Source of the DNA: Nemertoderma westbladi
Taxonomy: Eukaryota > Xenacoelomorpha > Nemertodermatida > Nemertodermatidae
Reading direction: 5' to 3'
Assembly (NCBI GenBank): GCA_032718475.1
Contig: JAUCBJ010007030.1
Location: 1 to 64,000, forward strand
DNA: 64,000 bases
The notes beneath the pieces were generated by a model that saw nothing but the letters and a program-made list of their open reading frames with translations, had not been told where the DNA came from and ran no database searches. Of the stretch, positions 32,442 to 43,946 are shown in pieces. The position numbers and the translations under genes are program-made. The first letter of the stretch is position 1, and every line of letters begins with the position of its first letter.

Positions 32442-33722
32442 TTAACCCTTTGACGCCTGAAGCTGCAATTGAAACTGCATGCTAGGGCTCTGAAAAAATT
32501 GCCAATTTTAAAGGAGACATTATCCATGTAAAACACCACATATAGTAAAACATATTTAGGTATACAACATATATATATATATAAATATATTATATACATA
32601 AAATATTATATATAATACAATATTTATATATATATTTTGTTAAATATTTTTAATTTTTTAATATATATACATTTTTTTTAATTTTTATTTTTTTTAACAT
32701 TTTTTCTAAATTTTTAATATTTTTATTTCTATACAATGCATAAACGATAGTAACCTATTTCGAAAAATAGTGGGTTTGTGTTACCTGACTAACAGGTATT
32801 ATATTATTTATATATATATATATTCAATTATATAACAGATATTATAACCGACATCAGTATAGCGAGTCCTAAAAAAGCCCTCACCCCCAGTAGAGTAACG
32901 TCCTTCACTTTTAGTTCTATCGGACCGCTTCCAGTACCAGTACCGGTACCGGTGCTCGGTGGTAATTCAACTATTTTCTCCCGCTGTATTCTATTCTTCT
33001 ATTCGTACTATCACACAGTACTTGAATCAAACTATCAGTAACAAACGTATCGACATAATTTTCCAAACAAAACTCTGTTGCGTCGATAGCATGCTGAGAC
33101 ACAACTTGATGCGAGTTCACGGGGAAAGGCCTATCTAAGTTTATTGAATCATTGTTTCCCGTCACAAGTTTCCAAGGCGCCAACTCAGGTGGGATGTTTC
33201 CCTAACCAACACTGGTTCCAGTAGGAAGGCCCAAATCTATAGGATCAGAATCGGAAGATTCCGAGTCAGAACAATTATCTGCATGTTCATCATCAGTCGA
33301 TTCGATGTCGGATACTTCGTCATCTGAGTCGGAAGAACTGTCATCGATATCGAAGCCAAGTCGTTTCAGTGGTTTCGGGTCCCTCTTTGGAAAAGAGCGT
33401 TTCATAATGTCTCTCTACATTCTACACCTATCTTTACATAGGCTACACTGCGACAGCACTCTAAATGTAAATGTCGCTACTGTTCCTACTGCATACTACA
33501 ATTAATACTGCATAGATACAGACAGTTGTTAAAATTATTTCACATTTGAATTTCCCGCCAGATGTAAGCGCTGAAGGGCTCTGTACATTTAAATAATGTT
33601 CCTGCTAGGGCTCTGACATCTGATAGGATGCTAAGGATAAGAGAAACATCATGACCTACCATGTAGGTCATAGAGCCCTATTGTGTGACCTACCATGTAT
33701 GTCACAGGCGTCAAAGGGTTAA
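32442..33722 (-). mobile_element. Defective piggyBac element
   Basis: Flanked on both sides by TTAA (32442-32445 and 33719-33722). The ends are perfect 14-bp inverted repeats CCCTTTGACGCCTG (32446 on and ending 33718), with a further TAGGGCTCT motif inside each end. CCCTTT-type ends with TTAA duplication are the hallmark of piggyBac. At 1273 bp it keeps only the N-terminal part of the transposase. The remainder is AT-rich simple sequence, so it is internally deleted and non-autonomous. The pre-insertion site reads ACCGAG-TTAA-TAGCG. Confidence 0.93.
32971..33405 (-). pseudogene. piggyBac transposase, N-terminal fragment with in-frame stop
   Basis: It starts MKRSFPKRDPKPLKRLG and has an acidic Ser/Asp/Glu stretch (DDSSSDSDDEVSDIESTDDE). 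An in-frame TAG follows at about codon 68. The same frame continues to ATEFCLENYVDTFVTDSL and LCDSTNRRIEY, which resembles the start of the piggyBac DDE domain (the F-x-TDxLL...TN motif). Full transposases are near 550-600 residues; this stops at about 145, before any catalytic Asp, so it is inactive. Confidence 0.82.
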
Positions 33723-34373
33723 TAGCGATCAAAAATTTACGACGACGACGACAGACAACTCGTTAATGGTACCCATATGCTAAGGCTTCGCTCACTTCGT
33801 GGCTCGCCCCACATATATTCCAAGTTTCGGCTTTAATATATCATAAATATCGAAATAGGTTAAGGATTACACTTTTATACATTTTGTTCTCTAACGGCAG
33901 ACTGGAGAACTGCTGATGGTTTAGCCTCCTTTCAAAGAAACATCTATCTACAGTATAGTGAAAATTTAAATTTGCCAAGTTTTAGCGGATTAAAAGCAAA
34001 TAAATAATAGGACATTTAATGTTTATAGACATGTATCCCTCTAGGAGATACTGTTGAACTGATGGTGTCTGTAAGTCTATCAAAAAATAAATTTTTGAAA
34101 ATTTTGATGCCTACTAATTTTCAACTCGACAGCTCTAAATCGGACAAAATTATACCATGTCAAAATCGTAAGGACATCGAAAACAACAGCAAACTATTTG
34201 CAAAAATCGACCCACGTCTAAAAGTGTTTTAGTTCGCTAAGGTCCTGCCAACTTTGTGGCTCTCCACACAGAGCACTGCAGTACAAACTTGAGCATTTCA
34301 TTACATAATGCCGTCACGTTACTGCATGTACTGGTATTTCAAAACGCCGTTGGAAGCAGGCGAAGTATAAAGA
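33723..34373. other. Dispersed-repeat remnant and 5' flank of the host-like gene
   Basis: GACGACGACGACAGAC then GGTACCCATATGCTAAGGCTTCGC and CACTTCGTGGCTCGCCCCACA (to about 33815) match the unit at about 39800-39880. A weaker copy of the ending is at 34225-34265. No clear promoter is visible; TATAAA at 34366 lies too close to the ATG to serve as one. Confidence 0.45.
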
Positions 34374-35324
34374 ATGTATTCACCGTCGTCTTCATTAAAC
34401 TACCGGTACTCTTCCGTTGATTCTGTTATTTCAAATGATGAGCGGAGTCTCGCCGAGGAGCTAGCTGCCACGCAGTCATTGTTTAATAACAACATCGACG
34501 CTATATGCGACAAATATTCCCGCGATCCAGCCGATGGTGTGGCCGACCAATGGGGTGGTCTGGACCCCAACGAGTGCTTCTCTTTCGGAGAAAGCGGTAG
34601 CTCCGATGTCTTCGTTACAACTGCACTCGACTGGGATCGTGAATTGTTCAGCAAGCCAGTCAGGGTGATACTCGATGGCCATTCCACAAGGAAAGAGACA
34701 CGGAAAATGGAACATCGAAAACGACTCAAACTGAAGAAAATATTGAAATCCCGTTCCTTAGGCCTAATCGACGATTTGACGAAGGGTTTGCAGGTAGATG
34801 GCGATTTATCAATAATTACCGGAGATAGCGGCAGCGATGAGATCGAATTAAAGTCGGAAAGTTTATATTCGTCGTCGGAAGGAAATTCCCGTAGTACAGA
34901 ATTACTTTGCATCCAAGAGACTCTCCGTTATTCCGATGGATCTACGGACCTTATAGATGATATTAATTGTAGGATGGCATTGGTTGGGACTGCGGACGAC
35001 CGCTGTACCGAATCGGATGAACCCAGCGTCTCTATGTCGTTTATCGACAAGTTTTCCCGAGCTGATCTCTCGACCCCGGCCGAATCGCTCCCTCCACTGG
35101 ATCCCCGTCGGGGCCGTGGTGCCGAAGACAACGAACTATTCGCTAGAGACAGCAGCATCCCCACCACCGCCAATCCACGTAAGAATCCTACGCCGTTCCA
35201 GCGACGATATCCCAAAGCCGAAGTGGTGCGTAGTAGCGACGAACGCGTGGTGGCGGTTTATAGTGACTACGCTAACGGCTGCAGTTCGCCCTTCCAGCGA
35301 ACCCCTCCTACAACGGGTAGTTGA
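34374..35324 (+). CDS. Hypothetical Ser/Asp-rich protein, 316 aa, likely host gene
   Basis: A single uninterrupted frame. An in-frame TAA lies one codon before the ATG, so the start is firm unless the frame is an exon. Base composition is richer in G/C than the surrounding AT-rich DNA, with mixed codon use, unlike the chance frames nearby. The protein is hydrophilic: Ser-rich N-terminus, SLFNNNIDAICDKYSRDP near 35-52, a basic block RKETRKMEHRKRLKLKKILK near 105-125 that could act as a nuclear localisation signal or helix, then Ser/Asp/Glu-rich tracts and a basic Pro/Arg-rich tail (PTPFQRRYPK). No transmembrane segment. The DAICDKYS segment faintly recalls the Scm3/HJURP histone-chaperone helix, too weak for a name. 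No family is recognised with confidence. Confidence 0.6.
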   Translation: MYSPSSSLNYRYSSVDSVISNDERSLAEELAATQSLFNNNIDAICDKYSRDPADGVADQWGGLDPNECFSFGESGSSDVFVTTALDWDRELFSKPVRVILDGHSTRKETRKMEHRKRLKLKKILKSRSLGLIDDLTKGLQVDGDLSIITGDSGSDEIELKSESLYSSSEGNSRSTELLCIQETLRYSDGSTDLIDDINCRMALVGTADDRCTESDEPSVSMSFIDKFSRADLSTPAESLPPLDPRRGRGAEDNELFARDSSIPTTANPRKNPTPFQRRYPKAEVVRSSDERVVAVYSDYANGCSSPFQRTPPTTGS

Positions 35325-36514
35325 CAGCAAACAGCTCTCTCTGTGTCTTGGCAAGCTTCGCTATATCTAATGAATTAGTAATTCAACTAGTTGAATTTAT
35401 TGTTTTCCATTTTTACGTGTAAATTTCACAGATAAATCTGCAAATCCCCAAGATGTGAATAATTATGCAAGGTTATTAGTTAACTATTGGAATTTCGTTT
35501 TGGGTTGTATTTGCGATTGAGAGTTTTGTATATCCAGTTCCACATTATGTATAGTTTGGGCCGCGAGCTTCGAATTTTAATGGAAGTACAATTTAATGTC
35601 ACATTATATCAACTATCAACTTAAGACCTTGTACTGTAAATTTGTAAATTTTTGTAGATTTGTATAATATACTAAATATACTTGTCTGTAGTATCTGTCA
35701 AGAAAATATCCAAAGCTAGCCTAGGATGCATAGGGTAATAGTAAATCTAATCTCGTTCAACTCGAGTATTGCTGACAGTTAATATTAATTAAATTATTTG
35801 TAGTTGATCTGATAATACAGCGGTAATTGTGACGTGCTTCCTCGTTCTTTCCATTTCTCAATATAACAGTGGCAGTGACAATATATTTAGTGAGATTCTG
35901 ATCATTAATAAATAGGTTTAATCTTACCATGTTGATTTTTTCTCTTCGTCAATATATAATATTACTATTAGTTGAGTTTAGTTATAGTTTGAAATTAATA
36001 TTGTTAATATATATATATATTGTTATAATATAACTTTCCAAGCAGACATGATAGCTTTATAGTTTTGGTAAATGAGCCTTCCATAAAATTCCTTCACATT
36101 CATTCGTATATTACTGTTTATCATTAATTCTCGGTCTCGCTTTTTGTTTAAAAAAAGTAAAATTTAAGTAAAAAAAGTTAAGTAAAAAAAGTTAATTCGG
36201 TAATTTAATCTCCCAAGTCAATTTTACTAAGTCTGTCGAACCCACACCACACAATACAATGTATGACAACTCCTGTATTTTATTGTAAACGAATCAAAAG
36301 AAGCCAAATTTTTTTGGAATATGTATTTAAATTAGCGGCAAAGTTGATTAATATGAACTATTCTGACGCGAGTTAAGTGGTAATGTAGATTACCAATAAA
36401 ATTCTTGTCGAAAAAATCAGGAGACGGGATCCATATAGAGGGAAATGAGAAGGTTTTTTGCATTTTTCTCGAAACCACATTTTTTGGTGAGTATTGTTCC
36501 GGCTCTTTGGTCAC
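35325..36514. other. 3' flank of the host-like gene, AT-rich, no gene seen
   Basis: Likely includes the 3' UTR. AATAAA-like signals occur near 35908. TATATATA at 36008-36021 and AAAAAGTTAAGT repeats near 36155-36190 are simple sequence. No ORF of interest. Confidence 0.5.
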
Positions 36515-36625
36515 GATTTGTTCTAGAACATATTAAAAAAAAAATGAATAGCTAACATGTTCTGGAACATTTTCTATACGAATAGTAATAAGAACTAGCT
36601 ACGGCAAAATATTTATAGAAGGATG
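36515..36625. repeat. Half copy of the TTCTAGAA hairpin element
   Basis: TTCTAGAACATATT ... ACATGTTCTGGAACATTTTC ... AGTAATAAGAACTAGCTAC matches the right arm of the hairpin at 36882-37318 in the same orientation. Confidence 0.65.
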
Positions 36626-36881
36626 TCGGAACATGGCCTACTATATATACGGCCTAACATGTTGTCGATTTGGCCTTAAAAAAAGAGGCCAGTTTTTTTT
36701 ACACTATTTTAATATTTTGATATGGGGAGAGTTCTATAAATTGTCATTTGCTGCAATTTGGTCAACGGACGTAATTGAAGTCTCTTCGTTAAGCAAGATA
36801 CTAAATTTTATGGTAGCTAGTGTTTTAGATAGGTTTACCTAGTCATTTCAACACAGGGTCCGTCATCCTACTTCATTCTAT

Positions 36882-37318
36882 AAATATTTTGTAGCAGCTA
36901 GTTCTTGTTACTATTTGTATAGAAAATGTTCCAGAACATGTTAGCTATTCATTTTAAGAAAAAATGACGTTCTAGAACGAATCTTTTTTGTTCTAGAACA
37001 TTTTTTAGAATAAAATCTAGATTCTATTTAAAACGCATGGAATCGTTCTAAAACGTGTTTATAATCAATAAAAAAAAATTTTCAAAAATAAAAATTTTAT
37101 TCACAATATTTTTTTTCACAATTTTTTTTTATTGATTTTAAACACGTTTTAGAACGATTCCATGCGTTTTAAATAGAATCCAGATTTATTTCTAAAAAAT
37201 GTTCTAGAACAAAAAATATTTGTTCTAGAACATAACTTTTTTAAAAATGAATAGCTAGCATGTTCTGGAACTGGAACATTTTCTATACAAATAGTAATAA
37301 GTACTAGCTACTACAAAA
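36882..37318. repeat. Long hairpin (about 200-bp arms) with TTCTAGAA motifs
   Basis: Near-perfect palindrome centred close to 37095. The arms share AGAAAATGTTCCAGAACATG-like, GTTCTAGAAC repeats and ACGCATGGAATCGTTCTAAAAC. The loop is AT-rich. Comparison with the uninterrupted right arm at about 40140-40160 shows it inserted into the left arm, so it behaves as a MITE. Confidence 0.8.
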
Positions 37319-37747
37319 AATTAGGAGCCGTTAAAATTACTAGAATCACTATTTCCTAAATTGGTTTTAAACTGGGTACCTAGCAACGTCATCAGCTGGT
37401 TTCAAAATGCCATACTGCAGATATGGTGACAGGAAAATAATGATTCTAGTAATTTTAACGACTATTAAGGCCCTTAAAAATACTAGAGTCACTATTCCAG
37501 GTGCCCTTAAAACAACTATAAACACTATTATTAAATATAAAGAAGTTATCAGGATACAGAAAATCCTACAGTAGGCCTACTCAACACCGGCCTGCCGGTA
37601 CATTTCATTTGTATAACGCTCAGATTGGAATTCGCTTTCATTTTATTAATACAGAACCTACCTACAGTGTACTTCTGCTATAGTTCGCTTTAATTGTGCT
37701 AAAATAATGCCTAATCGTCTAACCCTGAAGTACCTACGATATTTGTT

Positions 37748-38943
37748 TGTAAAGGCTTTTGCGGATATAACTAGTCATTTTCCCCGCAAAGTACTCTGTA
37801 GGTGTTTTAGCGGACATAAAAAGCCGTTTTTCTTACTGTGTAGGTGTTTTAGTGGACATAAAAAGCCATTTTTCTGTATGTGTACTTTAGCGGACATAAC
37901 AAGCCATTTTATGCCGCAATACGCCAAAATACTCTTAATACAGTGTGGTTTAGATGACGAAATCTATCAGCTGATTTTGATGTCGATGTAGAGCTTTCTT
38001 AACTCTCTTTGTTCGGCTCACTCGACCAATCAGAGCGATTTTCATTTTATTTGCACTGAAGCCTACGGGAAATCGCGCAATGCATGACGGTCTTTGTTTA
38101 CCTTTTCCTGAGCCCAGAACATCGGCTTTGGAATTATTCTTAGTTTCAGACTTTAGCCAAACATTCGACGGCTTTGATTATAGGAACGTATAACTGTTAT
38201 CAAACTGGACAAACCATATCAGCCCATATCATACTATACATCCCTTTCACCGCATTATTTTACTGCTATTTACTGTCTGTTATTAATTGTTATCAGTTGA
38301 TGGATATGTTGTTATATTTGGAGAATATCGATAAATAATCATAAAACCTCAATCTTCTTGATATACTGAAGGTAAGAGGGACCAGTTACCTGTAGCAACT
38401 GCGACTTACATTATAGTGGTTTTGGAGTGAATTGAATGCTATTTCATAATCCCTACATGTGTCAGTTGCTATTCTCCTTATATATGATCAAATTTAGTGA
38501 AGGTCGGCAGATCAGTGTGCAGCAGTGTGCGGTAGTGTGCATGAGTGTGACAGATAACAAAGTATTTCCTAAAGAATGCGCTTTATACGAAAATCATTAG
38601 CCATCCCGTTGTGTTTAGTGTAAGTCATAACTCTGTTTACATACTTAGAGCGCCACGTCCTAAAGGAACTGTTAATATTTCCCGAAAGTGAATAATATTT
38701 GTCAGAGATTATATATTAACGATCAATCGAATAGTACAGTAAGTCTACACCGCAATAAGGTCAGAGCCTCCGAATCCAGTCTCCCTTAACTGTGGGTGAA
38801 TGGTCGCGCATAGGCTGGCTTCGGCTAATGTAACTTTATATCTTATATGCAACAAATACTTGTTATAGGCTAAAGTCGATTTATAAACTAGAAGACACCT
38901 AAAATTAGCGGGTTAAACTGCTAAAGGTCTAAAAGCGCGAACA
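37748..38943 (+). mobile_element. Solo LTR of the BEL/Pao family (1196 bp)
   Basis: Starts TGTAAAGGCTTTTGCGGATA, matching the minus-strand start TGTAAAAGCTTCTGTGGGATA of the full element's LTRs. It ends AAAGCGCGAACA. A 5-bp duplication TTGTT flanks it (37743-37747 and 38944-38948). It is diverged from the 1279-bp LTRs and contains three copies of a GTGTTTTAGCGGACATAAAAAG-like unit at about 37800-37910 where the others have one or two. The internal region was lost by LTR-LTR recombination. Confidence 0.88.
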
Positions 38944-39914
38944 TTGTTCGCGATCAAATTAAAAAACGAATGGAAACTATTAAAGAAATTATTACAACAT
39001 CAACCCAGGGAGAAATAGCTCTCTCAACTTTAGATGATTTAATAACAAAACTGCGTGCTAGTGCTGTAGGCCTAGTAATAGTTCAAGAATTACACTTCCA
39101 AAGGTGACTAAATCGCCTAGAAATAAACGAGTGAAGCGACAACTTCGGTTATTTACCACACGAAAACCTAGAAGGGTCGGTCATCAGCAAATATAAAAAA
39201 CCCACACTTATTGAAGCCAGTAATTGGTCAAGGTTTCTCAATGAAGATTTGTTCGTGCAGCATAGTGGTAGTGATCATAGATCATATTGTAAAAACTGAG
39301 ACCAAAAATCAATGTTTTACTTAGTTTAGTGGTTATAAGATCAGTTGTTAAGATATGCACATTTTATCTTAAATAAATACTGTAGCAATTACATATTCTC
39401 ATAAAACATATTCTCTTATTTCAGTAGCAATAAATATTAGCTGTTATACATAATATTCTTAAATTCAACAACTTAAATGTCAGAGGTAAATTTGTTAACG
39501 ACATCTAGCGGCCGATGCTGATGTTTTGAGTCTCTGACCGTACCTAATAATTAATTGAGAACCAACCATAGGTTATTCAAAATCAATGAAGGGGTTCAAA
39601 AGTTATTATTAAGTGATATTTAGCGCCTCCTAGAGACGGAAAATTTAAATGCGCGACGCCAAAATTCTGAAAACTTTGTAAACTTTTGACATATACTTGT
39701 GTACCACGTTTGGTACAGTGTATCATTTCATCTAAAAGATTCGCTGAGTACTGTATTAGCATTCAAAGATTAGACGGACCGACCGACCAACCGCCTGGCA
39801 GACAGACAGATAGACGCGAGGTTGAGATTGGTACCCGTCTTCTAAGCTCGCACACCTTCGTGGCTCGCCCCACAGTGTTAGTCAATTTAACGGGTGCTTG
39901 TCAGTTCTGTCACT
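38944..39914. other. Spacer of the large inverted repeat; dispersed repeat, small ORF
   Basis: A 45-codon frame at 38970-39107 starts METIKEIITTST; I do not recognise it and it may be chance. About 39690-39880 is a dispersed repeat with GACGGACCGACCGACC, GACAGACAGATAGACG and CCTTCGTGGCTCGCCCCACA, the second copy of the repeat that hosts the piggyBac element. Nothing else is supported. Confidence 0.5.
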
Positions 39915-40174
39915 GACCCTGTGTTACCGGATAGTGACTCTAGTTGTTTTAAGGGCTTCCGAAATTGTGACTCTAGTATTTTTAAGGCCCTTAAAATAGT
40001 TCTTAAAATTACTAGAATCACTATTTCCTGTCGCCATATCAGCAATATGGCATTTTGAAACCAGCTGATGGCGTTGCTAGGTACCCAGTTTAAAACCAAT
40101 CAGGAAATAGTGATTGTCGTAGTAATTTTAACGACTCCTCAAAAAATTTATAGAGGGATGCAGGATGTCGGAAA

Positions 40175-40605
40175 CAGTGTTGAAATGACTAGGTAAACCT
40201 ATCTAAAACACTAGCTACCATAAAATTTAGTATCTTGCTTAACGAAGAGACTTCAATTACGTCCGTTGACCAAATTGCAGCAAATGACAATTTATAGAAC
40301 TCTCCCCATATCAAAATATTAAAATAGTGTAAAAAAAACTGGCCTCTTTTTTTAAGGCCAAATCGACAACATGTTAGGCCGTATATATAGTAGGCCATGG
40401 TCGGAACCAGTGTCGAAATTAATAGCTAAACCTACCTAAAACACAAGCTACCTTGTAATTTAGTATCTTAGGAGGCTTCAATTCAGTCCAATTAAAGAAT
40501 TATATCAAAATATCAAATTGTTGTAAAAAAAACTGGTCTCTTTTTGAATGGCCTCAAAATGCAGCTTATTAGGCTGTGTATAATAGTAGGCCATGGGAGC
40601 GTTAT
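40175..40605. repeat. Tandem duplication of a 210-bp unit
   Basis: The segment from GGAAACAGTGTTGAAATGACTAG to TAGTAGGCCATGG (40175-40397) is followed by a diverged direct copy (40398-40605) from GGAACCAGTGTCGAAATTAA to TAGTAGGCCATGG. The first unit is part of the right arm of the large inverted repeat. Confidence 0.75.
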
Positions 40606-41031
40606 ATAAAATGCTATATCTCAAAAATGGCATGACAGAGTACGAAAAAAATCTTGCAGCGGTTTACATATTTAGTATTCCATGGACAGACAGACAGACA
40701 GATGAGATTTTGCCACGCATGAAAACTGATATCTGAAATGAAATCACCTAGACCTCAAAAACCCCCCAAGCTAAAAATTCCAGCTGTTTGCCTCTTTAAC
40801 CCTTGTTTCTCATTGAATCAGCATAAAGGTATATTTAACTCGTGGATTTTCGGAGAAGGTAATATCTCATGGAATCCGTATATTTTTCTTTTTCTTATCT
40901 GTTGATTCCACATGTATTCTGTCAGTTTTTCGGATAATTTATCTTCACAGTTAATCCACTCATCACACAATCACACTATCGCTATCTATTATACTGTATA
41001 TGGAGCTCAATATCCTTATGAGGTCTTAGTA
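40606..41031. other. Intergenic, no gene seen
   Basis: Contains ATGGACAGACAGACAGACAG at about 40683, a tail like that of the dispersed repeat at about 39790. The rest is unremarkable AT-rich DNA up to the satellite. Confidence 0.5.
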
Positions 41032-43530
41032 TCGTAGGTACAGTATCTATAAACCGGTAACCAGATGTGTTTACTATAATAGAGAATCGTATAGAACAGT
41101 AGGTACAGTATCTATAAACCGGTAACCAGTTGTGTTTACTAATAGAGAATCGTATAGAACAGTAAGTACAGTATCTATAAGCCGGTAACCAGTTGTGTTT
41201 ACTATAATAGAGAATCGTATAGAACAGTAGGTACAGTATCTATAAACCGGTAACCAGTTGTGTTTACTAATAGAGAATCGTATAGAACAGTAGGTACAGT
41301 ATCTATAAACCGGTAACCAGTTGTGTTTACTATAATAGAGAATCGTATAGAACATTAGGTACAGTATCTATAAACCGGTAACCAGTTGTGTTTACTAATA
41401 GAGAATCGTATAGAACATTAGGTACAGTATCTATAAACCGGTAACCAGTTGTGTTTACTAATAGAGAATCGTATAGAACAGTAGGTACAGTATCTATAAA
41501 CCGGTAACCAGTTGTGTTTACTAATAGAGAATCGTATAGAACAGTAGGTACAGTATCTATAAATCGGTAACCAGTTGTGTTTACTATAATAGAGAATCGT
41601 ATAGAACAGTAGGTACAGTATCTATAAACCGGTAACCAGTTGTGTTTACTAATAGAGAATCGTATAGAACAGTAGGTACAGTATCTATAAACCGGTAACC
41701 AGTTGTGTTTACTAATAGAGAATCGTATAGAACAGTAGGTACAGTATCTATAAATCGGTGACCAGTTGTGTTTACTAATAGAGAATCGTATAGAACAGTA
41801 GGTACAGTATCTATAAACCGGTAACCAGTTGTGTTTACTAATAGAGAATCGTATAGAACAGTAGGTACAGTATCTATAAATCGGTAACCAGTTGTGTTTA
41901 CTAATAGAGAATCGTATAGAACAGTAGGTACAGTATCTATAAACCGGTAACCAGTTGTGTTTACTAATAGAGAATCGTATAGAACAGTAGGTACAGTATC
42001 TATAAACCGGTAACCAGTTGTGTTTACTATAATAGAGAATCGTATATAACAGTAGGTACAGTATCTATAAACCGGTAACCAGTTGTATTTACTATAATAG
42101 AGAATCGTATAGAACAGTAGGTACAGTATCTATAAATCGGTAACCAGTTGTGTTTACTAATAGAGAATCGTATAGAACAGTAGGTACAGTATCTATAAAC
42201 CGGTAACCAGTTGTGTTTACTATAATAGAGAATCGTATATAACAGTAGGTACAGTATCTATAAACCGGTAACCAGTTGTATTTACTATAATAGAGAATCG
42301 TATAGAACAGTAGGTACAGTATCTATAAATCGGTAACCAGTTGTGTTTACTAATAGAGAATCGTATAGAACAGTAGGTACAGTATCTATAAACCGGTAAC
42401 CAGTTGTATTTACTATAATAGAGAATCGTATAGAACAGTAGGTACAGTATCTATAAATCGGTAACCAGTTGTATTTACTATAATAGAGAATCGTATAGAA
42501 CAGTAGGTACAGTATCTATAAACCGGTAACCAGTTGTGTTTACTATAATAGAGAATCGTATAGAACAGTAGGTACAGTATCTATAAACCGGTAACCAGTT
42601 GTGTTTACTATAATAGAGAATCGTATAGAACAGTAGGTACAGTATCTATAAACCGGTAACCAGTTGTGTTTACTATAATAGAGAATCGTATAGAACAGTA
42701 GGTACAGTATCTATAAACCGGTAACCAGTTGTGTTTACTATAATAGAGAATCGTATAGAACAGTAGGTACAGTATCTATAAACCGGTAACCAGTTGTGTT
42801 TACTATAATAGAGAATCGTATAGAACAGTAGGTACAGTATCTATAAACCGGTAACCAGTTGTGTTTACTAATAGAGAATCGTATAGAACAGTAGGTACAG
42901 TATCTATAAACCGGTAACCAGTTGTATTTACTATAATAGAGAATCGTATAGAACAGTAGGTACAGTATCTATAAATCGGTAACCAGTTGTGTTTACTAAT
43001 AGAGAATCGTATAGAACAGTAGGTACAGTATCTATAAACCGGTAACCAGATGTGTTTACTATAATAGAGAATCGTATAGAACAGTAGGTACAGTATCTAT
43101 AAACCGGTAACCAGTTGTTTTTACTAATCGAGAATCGTATAGAACAGTAGGTACAGTATCTATAAACCGGTAACCAGTTGTGTTTACTAATAGAGAATCG
43201 TATAGAACAGTAGGTACAGTATCTATAAACCGGTAACCAGTTGTGTTTACTATAATAGAGAATCGTATATAACAGTAGGTACAGTATCTATAAACCGGTA
43301 ACCAGTTGTGTTTACTATAATAGAGAATTGTATAGAACAGTAGGTACAGTATCTATAAACCGGTAACCAGTTGTGTTTACTAATAGAGAATCGTATATAA
43401 CAGTAGGTACAGTATCTATAAACCGGTAACCAGTTGTGTTTACTAATAGAGAATCGTATAGAACAGTAGGTACAGTATCTATAAACCGGTAACCAGTTGT
43501 GTTTACTAATAGAGAATCGTATAGAACAGT
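41032..43530. repeat. 63/65-bp satellite array, about 39 copies
   Basis: Unit GTAGGTACAGTATCTATAAA-CCGGTAACCAGTTGTGTTTACTAAT... in two length forms: 63 bp (TTTACTAATAG) and 65 bp (TTTACTATAATAG). Further variants are CCGG/TCGG, TAGAACA/TATAACA and TGTGTTT/TGTATTT. The 63-bp form keeps a frame open on the minus strand, which explains the repetitive frames there; they are not genes. Long runs of the 65-bp form at 42480-42840 suggest local expansion. Confidence 0.96.
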
Positions 43531-43946
43531 ATTATTAGCTGTTATCCGCATGAAATGCATAATGATGTGCGTTCGATTTCAAAAGAAAACTACATTTAGA
43601 ATTGTCACAATAATAATTGTCACACTGATTCGTCACGAAATGTCCATTAAATTGATCCATCAGCACTCAAACTCGGCATTAGTTATGGCATTAAGATCCT
43701 TCATTAGTCCCTCGAGATTCTGCATCTCCGAGTTAAGTTCCTCGATACTATGACTGCGGTAATGTAGTTGCGGGGTCAGCACCGCTAGGGGCGTACCTTT
43801 AGTCCGTAGGAGGGAGCCTGTGGGGGGGGGGAAGGGGGGGGCATCCCTTTAAAATCTTACTATGTACAGAAGATAATAATCACATGTCCTTTAGATATAT
43901 ATCGCACGATATATACTGTAGTTCCTGAATCATACACAATACGATG
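43531..43946. other. Flank between satellite and BEL/Pao element
   Basis: No gene seen. Contains two G runs (43822-43831 and 43834-43841). The last five bases, CGATG at 43942-43946, are the target duplication of the BEL/Pao insertion. Confidence 0.7.

Larger units (their letters stand above)
36626..40405. repeat. Large inverted repeat (arms of about 450 bp) with nested insertions
   Basis: The left arm (36626-36880 plus 37319-37530) and right arm (39915-40405) are inverted copies. The outer segment encodes the same 69-residue chance frame on opposite strands at 36633-36842 and 40189-40398. The inner segment shares GTTAAAATTACTAGAATCAC, TTTAAACTGGGTACC and CATCAGCTGGTTTCAAAATG. The left arm is interrupted by a hairpin element. 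The spacer holds a solo LTR and a dispersed repeat. It could be a fold-back transposon or an inverted duplication. No transposase seen. Confidence 0.75.

Noticed and set aside
41074-43560. Repetitive minus-strand frames (SKHNWLPVYRY type)
   Set aside because: The 63-bp unit is a multiple of three and stays open by chance; the 65-bp units break the frame.
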